From Anarhynchus alexandrinus (taxonomy: Eukaryota; Chordata; Aves; Charadriiformes; Charadriidae): DNA of 64,000 nt. Location of the stretch: the NCBI GenBank assembly GCA_008711295.1, contig VUYV01000148.1, forward strand, positions 1,404,384 to 1,468,383, read 5' to 3'. Positions within the stretch are counted from its first letter, which is position 1; every line of letters begins with the position of its first letter. Of the stretch, positions 27,401-42,400 are shown in pieces. The notes under the pieces were generated by a model. The model saw nothing but the letters and a program-made list of their open reading frames with translations. It searched no databases and was not told the DNA's origin. The position numbers and the translations under genes were made by a program.

Positions 27401-30400
27401 GAGCAAGAAATTCCCACCACGGCTTTGTCCACCGGCTGGTCTATGACCATGCAATCCCCAGTGGCCCAACATGTGCGTAGGAAGGAGTCTTTTTTAGACC
27501 AAAATTTCCCAGCCTTGGTTTCCCAGAGGGGTACCCGAGTGGGCAGTGTTGGCACAGCAATTCCAGGCACACCGAGGCTGCTGACCGCTGCGAGAACAGG
27601 CAGCACTTGGCAGCTCTGGCAACTCACTTCTCCCTGGAGCATCCGTGAGCGACGCACGGGAACACACCTGGAGCTCTCAAAGTGAATGGTCTTACATGGA
27701 GCAGGGAAACTTTATAATCATCTGGTTTAGAAAGAAGAGTCACATGACATAAATAAGATTTCTGCTTCAACATCAAAAAAATGTATGTTCTAATATTTTC
27801 CTCTGACGATGCATTTTTCCAAATTAGCTAGTATCCATTCAGTAGACTTGCACTAAAACGACCGCAGGAAGCGGGTGCCGTATGGAAAGAGGCAGGCACC
27901 TTTATCTTGGTATCAAGTGAAAGATGATTGATCTGCAGGTTCCAGAAATAGTTACAAAGCCGGGAACGGAAGATCAGGCAAGAACCAAATGTGAGAGGGA
28001 AGGGAAATTCAGATTAGACTCTGGAAGACAATAAGAAGTCTGAACCAAGAACGAACTTCTTGTGGGGAGGTGGCAGTTAAAACACATTTGTCTTCTGGAT
28101 AGTATGACATTCTTCACTGCAATGCCAAAGCTGCAGGAAGGAAAAAAAAAACCCTCTGATTTCTAATCCACTCCACAGCCTGGGAAAGGGTTTGGACACG
28201 GCATGGGCTAGACAGTAGAGCAGACAAAAATCAACGATTTCATCCAGGGCCTCAGTTCCTGAGGTGCAGAATGGGATAGCTCTTCTTTCCTTTCACATGG
28301 AGAAAGCAATCATGAAAACAACTGAGGTGGACCTGGACCAAGGGATTTTAAGTCAAGCACTTGCCGCCTGCCAGCAAATCCCTGACAGATTAAAGTGCAG
28401 CCACTTAGGATCCTCCTCCCTTTCACCACAGTGAAAGCTAGCTGCACATTTTGGACACAGAAAACTGTTAGTCAACAGCTGGGTTGGAAAGAGGGTTCCC
28501 TGAGAGGCAGCTCTGTGCCTCACGTCAAAATCCTCTGCAACCAACCACACAGATTTATCTGCTCTTTCGGAAGCCATCTGACCTCAGACAATAATTTATG
28601 CAACCCAAATCTCACTTATTGGACTTGTTTAATGAAAAAAATGCAATAACGAAATGAAATGTTTTGGTTTACTTTTAATTATGTAAGCCAAATGAAGACT
28701 GCAGTATTTCCCACAAGGTGGTAGGCTGTTCTGAGCAGACAACTTGAGAAAAATCAGAACTGTCAGATGAAACGGGATCAAAACCAGGCAACAACTCTGA
28801 TGACACTGACTTAGTAGAGTTAAAGGGAACAACTTCAACTTACAAAAAAAGTTACCATGTCAGCAGCTGCCACTCAAGGACCATTTATAGCAGAATTAGT
28901 TTTTATTCTTGCTTCTTTTAGAGCAATACATCGCCAACAAAGGAATGTCTGGAGTCAGGGAGCACTTGCCCATGCTCAGAACCGGAGTCTCCCTCTCTGA
29001 TACTTCCTTCCCCATCCTAAAACACATGCTGAACGGATTTAACTATAGAATACACTATTCAAAAAATGGTATTAAGGAGAGAAAATTGCCACTTCTTTGC
29101 CTAATTTCTGTAAACCATTTATTTTGAAGTCTTCCACATTTTAAGTAGGGACAAAACGGAATACATTAAAACATATAATAATCGGAAATATAGAGTAATC
29201 GAGCATATTCTGCTCTCACAAAGATCTGCTATGTCCCCACTAGCAAATTGCCTAGAAGTTAAAGTTCTGCCTCCCTCACTTTCCAAGCTACAGAGCTGTT
29301 TAACCTCCCACCCTAAAATGCAAAGCAGAATGGGAAATGTGAGCAATGTATCACACTGTGTGCATTATTTTAAGCATCTATTAATGCATGTAGGTCGTGG
29401 GGAGTTCGAACTGTGAAAGCAAAAATTTAATCTTTTGAAAAACAATAATGCAGGGTGTGGATGTTGCTGCAATTAATTATGACTCTTAATATATTAATCA
29501 ATGAGATTTGACACTTGCAACACTTAGAATGGTAAGAATCCGTATCTAAGGAGCTCAAATGTAAATTAGAAATGCAAATTATGATGGACCAGAAACCAAA
29601 GAAAGCCATGGAGATTTGCATGGCAAACAGGTAATATCATTTGTTCAATGTTTATAACGTAATTATATTTTCTAGACTTTACTTTTTTCGGGGGGGTAGG
29701 GGGGTGGGGGGAAATTAAGTTAGGAAAAAAGAGAAGTCATTTGTAGTGAAAAGGAAAACGCAGTTATAAGAACCGATTTGAAGAAGAAAAATGTTTAGTC
29801 CTAAGAGGGGATGCTGACATTTCAATCAACAAGCTAAGTATAACATAGCAGCAAGAAAAATGAACTAGGCAGGCCAGAAAGTTCACCAAGGCTGGAAAAG
29901 TAAATACACTGAATTTCTATATTTAGGGAGCTGACATTTTTGCTCCTGACCAGATGTCACAAGCTGCTGCTAGTCAAAAGGTGTTGCCGTTCACAGTATA
30001 CATAGCAGGACTACCTGTGACCTGCGGTACATCCCACGGTAGCTTCAAAAGACAGAGAGATGGTATAAAACCCAAAAACTCGGATGACTGCCCTTCCAAG
30101 TAAGTTTTGCCATTGACTTCCAGATCAGACCGAGCAGGTGAGAGGGGAGCAGACATTCAAACACTGGTTTACACATAGGAATCACGGCACGTGCTTGCTC
30201 CCAGCGTGCAGCAATGGGGTGCTGACCCTGCGCCCTTATTCACTGTTCTTTGACAACTGCTGCTGTATTTCCCTGCAAATCCGGACGTCCTTTCTCCTCT
30301 CTCCCTGCAAATACCACGGGTCTCATGCTCTTGCAGCACTCTGGCCTTCCCCACACCAGACGTTCCCACCTTCTCCACTGGATTCCACACACCCCACACA

Positions 30401-33400
30401 ACCATTTCAGACCATTATGTCTTTCAAAGATAGTAAAACTTTCCAAACAGAACAAGCGCTCCAGCGCATTCCCAGGGCATGCGAAGGGCACTTCCACACC
30501 CACATGTTCTCTCGGAGAATATCAAGCACCACCCTAGACAACATCACTGCTTATCACACTCTCACGTAACAACACATCTAAAACCCTTTCTCTATACCCA
30601 CTGCTGCGCAGAGGTTTGCTGGCTCCTGCCGTCCTCCACGCCAATAGAAATCCAAGCAGAAGTCTCTCGAACACTATCATCTCCACCTTCAAACACGCTG
30701 CCACAGGGAGGAACCGGGCAGGTCCTCCAGAAGCTCTGTGCTCCCCTCATCACTACGACACTTTCTCACACAGTGGTCAACACTAGGCTATTTGGGAAAA
30801 CACGCAAGGATCTCTAGATTGAGCAGACATGGGATACTCCTGCCCCATGCTAACTCTTTTTCAACAGTCAGAATGCTTAAATCTACAGACATGACGTTTT
30901 CAATCCTTCTCTTCCTAAATTTGGTAAGTTTACCAATTAAAGCCTTGAACATTCTTATCCAGACAAAAGCCCACGTACATTCATTTTTATAACATTCCCT
31001 CATTCTTGACCTCAGCATCTTCCAGCGTCAGTGAATTCCATAGCCCAGTTATGCACTGTATGAAAACAATCTTTGCATCTCTTTGGCAACTTTTAACTTA
31101 ACTGAATGTCCCTCTTCCTATGTTACAACACAGAAAAAGGGAGCTCATGATCTGCCTTCTCTATGCCACTACTGTATTTTTTTTTTCCTCCTCTCTTACT
31201 CATCCCTTTTTCCAGGTAACAATCCTAGTCTTCTCACTCTATTGCCACATACTCGTGTTTCTAAGCTCCCGGTGGTTGCAATGCAGTAGGCAGACCCAGG
31301 CTTTCTGGTTGCCGCTAAAACACGGACAAAGTTTTGCTAAAGTAAATACACATTGGAGGAACTGAGTAGCAATGAGTCCTTAAGCAGGTATTTCCTGCCG
31401 TTCCCTGGGGTGGTAGTCACAGAGATAGAAGCCCATGTCCCTGGGAAGGACACAAGCAGAGCCCAGCACCAGTACGGTACACTCACATCCCCAAGCCCCT
31501 TCCACCCAAGCAAAAGCTCCACCCTTTCTTCTCCCCTAAGGCAGCGCACAGCTTTCCCCCCTCTCTTCCCACTCTCTCAACTCCCACCTTGGCTTCCTCC
31601 TCAAAAACACATATCTCCTCGTCTTTTTATCCTATTTCAACCCCTTTCACATAACTTTCCAATGAAGGGGTCTTCCGCAAAGCGGGCTGAAGCACTTCAC
31701 TTTCCTGCTGAAACCTTGAAAATTTATCTCCCTTCTTCTCAGCCTAGATACACATCTGAAAGCTGAAAAAACACCAACACAGTTGAGCAAATCTTACCGC
31801 GCCTCTGAACTTCATTGCTGCCTCCTGCCAGCTCCCGCAGCACTTGCGGAGACTTCGTTTACGCTGCTACAAAAAGCAGGAATCTGAGGACAAGTTCTCT
31901 CTTCTGTCAGTTGCCTTTTTTTTTTTTTTCATGACATTTTCGGTGCAGTCAGAACTCCCTCCCTCCCACCGGCTCCTACTGGAGCATCCTGGGGAGGGCG
32001 TTTTACAAGGAGTGGGAGAGGAACTCTCCTCCCCTCCCAGAGAGGAGAGACCCAGGCAGCTGAAGAGAGGCAGTCCAAGAGAAGTCAGCTGTCCTCTGCC
32101 TGCGGAGTCCCCGCTGCCCGGTGACAGGGAAAAACGGAAAGAAAAGTAATCACAGGCGCTGGAAAACCTGGGGCAGAGCCCAACACGCAAAAACCACAGC
32201 AAACAGGACAGGAAGCGATATGCTCCATTACGGCAAGTTTTTGCACTGAAACAGCAGCAGCAGCAGCGTCAAGAGGGCTCCCCAAACCCACTCCCAACTC
32301 ACCCCAACCACAGCAAAATCTCCCGGGCTTACAATTACACTCGTAGTCACTTCTCACAGCAAATCAAAGGACCACAAAAAGTCCAGGGGGAAGACAGTTT
32401 GCCTCGTCTGCCCTTGCAAGGACTCAGCGCACTGGCTAACACCTACTCTATAGGGAGGTCCCTGAGGTCCTCATCACAAAATAACCCGCACTACCAAGTG
32501 AGACCCTTCCTAGTCCGACAGTCAAGCCACTGCTGCCCTTAGTCTCCAACCCTTGCAAACAGAAATAGCAGGTTTAGCTGTCTCTGAGGCCATCAGGGTT
32601 TGGTCTCACACAAAAAAATTAATGGCCATAGCTACACCATGTGTGTGACAACCCCTCTCCCCCCCAAGATACGGGCGTTCTGACAAACATCAAAATGTAT
32701 ATGCAGCATTAGGTGGAAAGTGAAAGGACGAGAGGCAATGCACGCAAGCTGGAAGAAGGAAAATTCCAATGAAATACTGGGAAATTTTTTTCCCAGTGAG
32801 TGCTGTCAAATACTGGAACAGGGGCCCCAAGAAGTTGTGAAACTCCATCCTTGGAGATATTTAAGACTCAACCAGACAATGCCTGAGCAACCTGATCTAA
32901 ATTGGTCCTGCTTGGAAGTGGGGTCGGATCAGAGATCTCCAGAGGTCCTTCCAACCTAGAATTATTCTATGATTCTATTAATTATTTTGCTCCTCAATGG
33001 TCTAAGCTATGCGTCCATCCTACAATGAATTACAGGTATAGCAAATAAAGCTATAGATCTGTTACAGATAGCACATTGCCCTGGCACAGGGTCCAGCCAA
33101 AGGATACCACTCTTTAGGTAGTTCAGGTCAGAAGTAGTTCACACGATGAGCATGCAGAGCCGCTGTCGTGCAGCTGCGCTGGGGGCCAGACAGACCCCTG
33201 AAGGAGCGGAGTTCTGCCCTGAGCCAGAGGACCTTCCACTTCCAAGCATCAGTGACTGAAAAATTAGTGAACCGTTTGATCTGACTCATAACCGCTAACG
33301 AAGATGATGGGTTTCTGTCTGCAAGCCTCCCAACACAGATAATGACAATCTGCACAAAGCATATTGCCACCCATTTCTCCTCTATACCACCCTCCTAACG

Positions 33401-36400
33401 GACCCCTCTCCAAGTGATCTGTAATATGGGACTCTACAATTAGCCAAGAGCATGGCAAATGGCTACAAATGAGGTGCAGGTTTATCCACACCATACAAGG
33501 CACCACATCCCCCCCCTCTTAACTTACCCCTGCAGTTAGGAGGTCTCAAACTTAGTCCAACACTACAAACTCATCAGCTGAATTCTCAGAGGTCATTTGC
33601 TCTAAATGCACGTGGCCACATCTGCACTCAGCAAACATCAGCCTGATCCAAACAACACCTGAACCTTATCAAAATTAACAGGAACACAATCTTTTCGGCT
33701 GTGCATCATCTGAAAAGCAACCGCTGCAGAATCTCTCTTGCATCTGTTCAAATACTTCTGAAATTCAGTTATCACACTGAAGGCAGTCAGCTATCATGAC
33801 CAGTTCACTACCATACGCAGGGTGAACAGAGGTGCCAAACTGAATAATGCCTTTTTGTCATCATAAAACTCCTTTGGAGGATATTATTTTTCTTTTCTTA
33901 AAGTGGGGAAGGCTTTTCTCACAATCATAGGATAACAGAAGAAAGTGGAAATAAACCAATTCTCTTTCTCTAAGGGCCAAAGAGCCTTTTTAGGTGTATT
34001 AGTCTCGGATCAGCTATGACTGCAGGCAGCATGCAGCACTGCTGAGTAAGCCCTACTCTACATATCTGCCCAGAACCAACATTTGCAAGCATCTCAGTTG
34101 TCGGAATCCGTTTCCAGTCGTCCCTCGTGGCAGTCATCACCCAAGTTTTGCAGCACCAAAAGGCGGGTTCTTTGACCGTGGAACACGCAGAGCCACGAAA
34201 TCATTCCCAAGCCCGACTGCTGATATTTCATGACTGGCACCATCTGAAGTCAGCTCTGCTTAAAGAGAGTTGGTTGGTTTTGTTGTGTTTTTTTTTTTCT
34301 TATCAAAATGCAAAATTTTCAAATTCTATTAGAGAAAGGGTAAAGTCGAGCTTTTAAAGTAAAAAGATTTAAATCAAAAAGCTAGCCGCTGTACTTTAAA
34401 GCTTTTTAAAGTAAAACAAGATTGTGTATGGCCACTACTCAGACAGGAGGCTATTTAAAACCCAAGAAATGTAGCAGATGTCAGTGGTTCGGTGCAGCAC
34501 TCCTCTCTAATTAGCTCTGACCCAAGGCATTGATTCCAAGAAATCCTGTACTGCGGTAGACGTCATTTGTCACAGGAAGAAGGTGCCAGCGGTTACGAGG
34601 ATTTGTGATGAAGCTTGGGTTGTGCTTCTGAAGAGAGCTGTGGTGCCACCAGCTCTTCTGCCCTCATTAGATTCCATTTTGGGAAATTACCCGTAGTACC
34701 TCTCAATTCTTGCACAACTATTTGGCATGATTTTTATTCACTTCTTATCATCAACCAACTGAGGAGTTCGGTGAATTAATAACGGAGGCAGCCTCAGGGC
34801 ACATTTCAGAGGTGGGTTTAGCATTGGTCCATTTCCGAGCATTGATGGAAATATCCAATGATCCAGAGCCCTGCTCGGTGCAGGAGCACAGGTAAACCAA
34901 AGGTAACCTAAGCTACATTTCCCAAACTGAGCCACATTAGCCATCACTGAAGCACAACAGCAAGCCCTGAGCCAGGAGTTTTCCAAGTATAATTAGAGCT
35001 GTAGCCTGGCAGCTCTAATTCTTCAGGAGGAGAATGTCAGTTCTCCATCATAATTTCTCAAATCAATCTAGTTGTAGCCAAACAACAGACTGAATAAAAC
35101 TCATGTTACCATTTTAAGGTATGTATTAGCAGAGTTGTCTTCACATTAACAACTTCACCTCCTAACACTTCTCAGAACACATCTCATCACTGAAAACACC
35201 ACATTAGAGGAGAATATATGAGCCCAGTATTCAGAAGGTGTTTTCTTGTTTGTTTGTTTTGTTGTTGGTTTGGTTGTTGTTTATTTTTTTTACACATTTC
35301 CCTTGGCTTTTTTATGCAGGTGAACCCTTTTACTTATTCACTGGGAAGACCCTTCCTCAAAACATTTTTTTTTGTTGGTTTGTTTTTTTTTTTCCCCTGT
35401 AGCTGAACTACTGCTCAGCTCTTGTTGGTGAGGCAAACACTCCTGTGTGTGGGTTAGCCTAAATTGGGAGGGGAAAAAAGAAAATAAATTGGAAAGCAGA
35501 GATAACCAACATAATTTTGATTTAAAAGATCTTGATCCCGGACTATGAAGGTGATAAAACCGAGTTCCTCCTTTCCAGCAACAGAGCCCAGCCCTTGTCT
35601 GTGATTTCTGCTGAGGATGGCTGGCTCGGTCTGTATCACTAGTACAGGCAACTACAGGCAGAGGTATGAATCAAGTTTTCCAGGCCTCACCAGTTAGAAG
35701 TGACTCACATAAACCCTGGATTAGAGCACTGGGATTGCTCTGCTCGCTGCTGATAAGCAGCTGATTCCCTGCATACAATTTCACATTCAAAGCAAGGGGA
35801 CTGGAAACCTTTCCTGTCAGCCCTGCTCCCACGGGCTCACAGAGCCGTGCGGGGCTGGCTAAGCTACACCCCCAAGCAGTGGCTCTGCTGAAAGAGAGAG
35901 TTTGGCCCCGTGAAACCGGCATCAGCAAACCAGTCTTCCCCTCTGCTGTGCAGATTCCACTGCACAATATAAATCTGGAGGTAAGAGACGCTGGCTTGGG
36001 TTTATGCTATTCAAAAATTAATTTGGATCGCATCTACATTATTCCAAAAGCAAAAGATTACAAATTCATCTATCAATGCATATCTTTTTTTCTGGATTTT
36101 TATAATATTCATTAGTTCTGCCTTGCAAAAGAACTACAGAATAACACACATTCCATAATTAGAAAGCACTTGGCAAAGATACCATGGGAAACAAACCACC
36201 CGAAACAGGCCAGGAATTTGAGAGCCTTTCCTCTGGCAGGTCAGAGGAACGTCTTAAAAAATAGAAATTTCTTTAACCTATCACATGTGTCCTGCTGTCC
36301 AGACTATACTGATCTAACACTGATTAAAATGCCTCACGTTCCTGAGACGCCCTATAGCAGAAACTGGAGGTTCTGACGGACATTTGACCCGTTGCTTTAG

Positions 36401-39400
36401 GAAAAAATCCCTGTACCAGCAGAGGATGAACATCTGACTGCATAATGACTGGATAAATCAATGCCCTGCCAAAGAAGCGACATTAAATATTGTAACAGGC
36501 TTGATAAGGAGGCAGAACCTCTTCCCCATACCTTTAGCTCTGCTAAGAATTGTTTGTTTTCTACCCTATTTTGCTTGTATTAATGCATCTCCTCTTTCCC
36601 CAGTTGTCCCCCAAACAAGCAATTAGGAAGAGAAGCCTGGACAGAGGGCATTGCTCCCTGGAGACACAACACTCCCGGTCAATTATGAAACTGCAGACCT
36701 ATAAAGGTTAAATCAAAAGCCCATCATACTCACTCAAAAGGCGTCCCAAGATGATAAAGTTCCTTAATTTTACTGCAAACTTCATGACATCATCACGAGT
36801 TCTCCGAATTCTCCGATTCTGTGCGAATGTGTTTGCACGATTATAGACAAAAGCTTAAAAACACGATAGGTGTGGCCAAAAGGGTTCAAAAACCAGAAGA
36901 CAAAGAATATTTAAATTATTATTTTGGATTCTAATTTATGCTTTGTAATGCCTAAAACTGTCAATACTGGTTTTGTTTGTTTCAAGAAAGCTTCAACAGT
37001 GAGAACACTAAACACCTCTTCTTCCCAAGCTGTCTTTCACAAATAAACAAGAATATTACAAAAAAAATAGAATACTACAAAAAATTAAGATGTACACTTC
37101 TCCTTGTACTCCTACACTTTCTGTGTAAGCGCTATTCACTATTTTGATACCTCTGATGATAGATGCGCTTGAGAAACGGCAGACGAAAAAGCACATATGC
37201 AGCACTCGTATTTAGTTATGGCTCCCGCACACACACAATAATTCTGGGTCTATGACGTGAGTGAAAACCGAAACTGGGTTAATCTAACAAATTAAGATAA
37301 ATTTTCCTTGTTGTTGCTCTCTGCTGAACCAGTGAAACAGAAATGGATGACTGGCTTCGACAGTGACCGCCAGAACAAAGTCCCACTTTATGGTTACCAG
37401 ATGCCCTTAACATGATGCCAGCGCGTCTCACGCGTGCGGCTGCTCTCACTCCATCCCACTCCCGCGCTGCCCTGCGCTACGGCTCTGGGGGTTGTGTTAC
37501 AGGACTGCAAGACAGTCGCCTCTTCAGCTGATTTTACAAACACACCCCACCCACTCTGAATCCAACAGTCATTGTTGAGCTAACTTCAATAGCAAAGAGT
37601 TTAAAAACAACAGTTAATTCAGTTTGATTGCTTTGCCCTTACTTTGATACAATCATTTCAAGCAGCTCCCCTGCAGAGTCTGTGGCAAGAACAAGTAGAG
37701 CCGTTTTGACGGAGCTGTTAATACAAACAGCCTGACTCAGTTCAGCTGATGTGCATTCCTCCCAACTGACTTTCTAAACAGTCACTCCCAGTGGCAGGAC
37801 CTACATCTTCCTTTTAAGGGGAAAAAATGTTTTCACAGGAAAAATTAAGTGTTCAAAGCCTGTGCATATCTCTGTGCTTTCAGTGACCAATCTCTCCTTT
37901 AAAAACACGTTCTTCTGCATGCAAAACAGAAACTCCCTCCTTAATATATAATTGTTCCTCTTTTTTTAACACAGCCATTAGCTATCTATACCCTGGCAGA
38001 CCCAGGTGAAATAATCTATTTGCACTATTTTTCACACAAGCCAACATGAAAAAGAGAATTGATTTTCCAAAGCATCTGGATGACTAAATCTGAGAGATAA
38101 AAACACAGCTGAGAAAGAACAGGCAGAACTTACAGGCTGCAGACAACGCTTTACAGCTCACATAGGTGGCTGACAGTTCCTATTCCTTCAAATTTCTTTT
38201 TCTGCATTTCTGAAAAGAGGCTTAGTGTTAGAAAGGGATGAAGACTGGAAAGCGTATCATAACAAAAACTTCTTGTTCTATCGACACTAGATAAGGAAAG
38301 AGTGAACACTGGTGCTCTGCCTGCATGTTAGATGAAGGAAACAGGATTTCCCTCTGCTACTCCCTGAGCAAAGATCCCAAGGAAATGTTTCTAATAATAG
38401 GAAATTACTATATAAGGCCAGATGAGCACTAAACTGTTTGCAGTCTGGAGCAGAAGAACACACAAGAGTACTGAGGAGGGACACAACTGGCAGAGCAGGG
38501 CTCTTCACACATCAGTCCTCTCCAGGAAGGCAGCACGCAGTTCCCCGCCGTAGAGATGGGCAGCACTTAACCTGCAACTCCTCTCTCCTGAGCAGAGAGG
38601 GGCCTCTCCCACAGCCCCAAATAGAAAACTAAATGTACAAATTAGAGCTGCTATGTCCTTTTTCTAGCATGCCTTTGCTTTTCTTCATGGGAGGAAAAAG
38701 CAGAACAGACTTTTAAACCTACAAAATAGCGCCTGCAAAGCAGGGCTGAGTGCATCTCTGACATGGAAAGGGCAGGAAAAGACACAGCCACATCCTAAAG
38801 CACGACGTGGCCAGTGCTAGTGCAGAAGGAAAGCTGACAGCCCCCCTACCTGCCCTTCCCAGGCAGTAGATCCATGGAGCACAGCTGTTTGCTGCTGCGT
38901 TTTGTGAAGTGGACAGCTCTCTTACTCACTTTGGTTTGAACTGTAAAGATGTTGGGCATCTGTGGAAGGAGCCATTTAACTTAATTTTCAAAGTGTTCCC
39001 ACATAACTGTATGTGTTAACATCTCGGAGGCCAACAGTTTCAGCAGCAGCTGCGCGTAACTCCAGCAAGCTGCGTGTGTCTCAGCAAAACTGTCAGACTG
39101 GCTTCTGTCTGGAGCTGTCATCGTAGCTCCCATGCACGCTTCCTACTATCCCTTCAACAGACACAAAACCTGCAAGCCCAGTTAAAGACACATTTTCCTT
39201 CTTCTTATACAAATGACAGGGAGTTCCTACAACAATGACCTCGTTTGGATAAAGTGATACAACTGGAACGTTTCCCTGTGATCCCCAGCGAGGGGTATCT
39301 TTCCATCTCTGCTTTTGTCTTTGGATAAGGCCAGAAGCTCTCCTCTCCCAGTGCAGAGAAGCTTGCTGAGCAAACAGAGTCTGACAGTCCTATAGCTGCC

Positions 39401-42400
39401 ATGGAAATGAGTACAATATAAATTCCTAGACAGGTTTATCACCCAGAGGTTTGTTTTTTTTTTCTGAGAGCAATAGGATGTTTGTGACAAAATGTACAAA
39501 TAATTTTGCATCTGTAGCCCTGCTACCTCCTGCCTGTCTTCTTTCTGTCTACAAATACAGCCCTTGCAGAGTTACCCAGCTTCTAGAGGAACTTGAGTGC
39601 AAATCCCAGCCAAGACTTTCAGCGTGTTAGCCGGTAAGACCTCCTTGAGCTGAAATGGTCAGTTTGCCACAGCAAAGTTAGGCTGAGCGCCTTAAAAAAA
39701 GCAAGCAAGGCTACCCTTATGAAAGGCTCATTGACGAGACAGAGAGTTTTGACGGCAGAAGCACTCTTCTACATTGCAGCATCAGGAGCTTCACAGTCCT
39801 GATGGGACCATGGCTGAGATTTACCATTCCCTATACTGTTCCAGAGGATCGCTCCGGCGTAACCAGGCTCTCAGGTACGTTCTTCACCAGTTGCTCATAC
39901 CTTATCCCCATACTACCTGGCCAGAAAAGGGTGTGCACTCAGGGCTGTGTTAAGCTTTCCAGGGCATATAGCAATTCTGTCCCAAGAGGACGTTTCATAT
40001 ATAACTTATCTTTAGGGACATCTTGATTTCTGAAGATTTTTAAACTGACCTTTAATTTTTGTCCAATTAGGTATTTCACATTCTTGCCTGCACTGTGAAG
40101 GGGAAAACAAGTGCAGGCAACAGGCAGGTTTTTTCAGAACTGGTAAACGTAAGTGGTTATGACTCTTAAGAGAAAACTAACTACATTTTAGATCTAGTAC
40201 CCTTGTGCCGCTTTTCTCATGTAATAACTCCTGCATAACAATTATAAAGCAATTCAGAAAGATGGCCTTTGCTGGTATTGCTTGTGGTCAGTGGTATCAG
40301 AAAGTTAATTAATTTTGGAAAAAACAATGTTTTGGGAACTAGCTCCCTGCACATCTAAGTCAGTACAAAGTCTCAATTTTAAGTGTGGACACTAAACACT
40401 GTTGTCTTCTCTATTTATTTTTCGTACCAAGTCAAAGGATGCAGTAAGTTGTTTGTTCAGTTTCAAAAAGTCTGCTCCGGGAGAAATAAGATACTTGTCT
40501 TAGCTCTAAAAAGTGAGGAGAATCACAGGTATGAGACTAGGAATCTGGAAGCAGAGACCAACCGTCCCTACTAATGTTGTATTGATAGGGTCCCAAGTTC
40601 CCCCCCAGCTTCTTATGAGAATTTGCCACTGATGATAATCATAAAATTCTTCTCTAAATATCGGAATTGTCTGTTTAGAACTGCTGACAGCAGTTTAAGC
40701 TGCTTTATTTTGTTTAGTGGGTTAAATCTGAAACCTAGGGGAGGCTATCTGAATGACATTATTCTTAATTGTGTCAACACATATCATTTTACAGACATCC
40801 AAATAACAGATTTATCTACTATATCAGACTCCTTTATAGGAAACAACTAAACTTGACTGACTTGTCCTACATTGTCCTTTTTTCTTTTAATTGACAACTT
40901 TCATCAATGCAGTTTTGCATTAAAACAAACCACACCCAAAACCAGACCATTTGGTCCTGTGAAAATGGTTTAAAAAGGAAATACCTCCCTCCAAAATAGC
41001 CAAATGAAATTGTTTCTTTCGGTTAATGTGAAGCTTTTCCTTTTCGTAAAGTCTGAATAAGGCTATTGTTGAACTCCTAGTTTGCTGTCAAAACCATGAA
41101 CTTTTCTGCTATGTGGAAACTGGAGCACACGTAGTATCTTGATTATAGTATATTCAAGTTTCCAATGTCAGGAAAATAAAGGTCAAAGGACTAAAAATTT
41201 CCTGAAGAGCACAGGAGAGTGGTTCACGTATGGAATATATTTCCTGAAATTCTGGTGGTTTTTTTTTTATAAAATAGCTTGTACATGAGTGATGCCCCAA
41301 CAACTACTCCCACTCCTGTTAGTGTAATAACAAAATCCCTAGTATGGAAAGTTTATAGTAGCATAAAGATATATATATCAGTGTAATTTGTACCCCAAAT
41401 TTAGGTAAATGTTGCTATGAGCAACATTTCGTATCAGTACAATGGCATCTGTCACAGGTTTGTTCCATGTCGTGTCTATAGGTTCCTTAAGGAAAAAGAA
41501 GAACACCACACTGATCCGCAAGTATTCTTGCGACATTTCATTCCGATGCCAGAAGCGGGTGATACCTGGGAGAAACGAGTTCTTATTTTCCTTCTGGGTG
41601 TGACTCTTTTTTAATGCAAACTTAGCAATGCTGTAAGCAAACAACCAACGACTAAGTGGAGCCAAGTTCTGTAAGCCCAGAAAAAGGGCACATTCAATGC
41701 TTTAAGACATTCAAACAAGTGGAGTAGTTTTTAATTTGATGATTTATAAGCGTGGAGTTTACAGGCACAATTTGTACTTCCACCACTTTTTTTCCTCTGT
41801 CCCAAACTGACTTTCTTGGCCTAAGGCAAGCAGTTATTTTGGGACAGTGAAAAGTTATAAATAAGTTCTAATAAAACTATTAGGAACACATATGGTACTG
41901 AACTTCTTTCAAACCCTTCTTTGTAGGAGAACAAAGAGCATTTGACATTTATTGTGATGGCATAAGTCCCCTACGAAAAGTTTAAGGAAAGAGTTTCAAC
42001 AACAGTCTGCAGTAGAACCAGATCACGAACCCAAAATAAGAATATCCAATGATCTGTAGAAATTCCAGATTATGCTAAAAGAAATGGCCTAAGCAGTTTC
42101 CAAAAGCAGACGAAAGAAAAGTAGACACACAGCGCAGACGGGCTCTCTGGCAGCGTGTCAGACTTGAGGCCTGGCAACCAACGGGAGCACGTGGGCAGAT
42201 GATATTGCAGCTGGCTTATGTCTGAACTGCTTCCCTTTACCCTGTCTATTCTGTTGCTTCTGAAAAAGAGGGTAAAAGCCACCAGACGAAGGGTATTGTC
42301 TGAGGTAATCTCCTTCTGACCAGCCTGACAGTGCCCCAAAGATCCCACAGTGAACAAAGTCTATAATGTTTTTGTGAATTGCAAACATTTTTATCCTAAA

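Larger units (their letters stand above)
22642..31797 (-). other. MYO1C: Intron between isoform B exon and exon 2 (9.2 kb)
   Basis: It contains the G-run tract at 29690 and the octamer-bearing segment at 29440-29640. No further exon, transposon or RNA gene is recognised. A hydrophobic 70-codon minus-strand frame at 25054-25266 lacks any supporting signal. Confidence 0.75.

Noticed and set aside
30138..31766. Several plus-strand ORFs of 95-143 codons
   Set aside because: Overlapping frames are open together, rich in Ser/Thr/Pro/His from C-rich sequence, with no recognisable domain.
33921..33960. Possible further CR1 piece (CAATCATAGGATAACAGAA)
   Set aside because: It only loosely resembles CR1 tail text and lacks the neighbouring diagnostic sequence.
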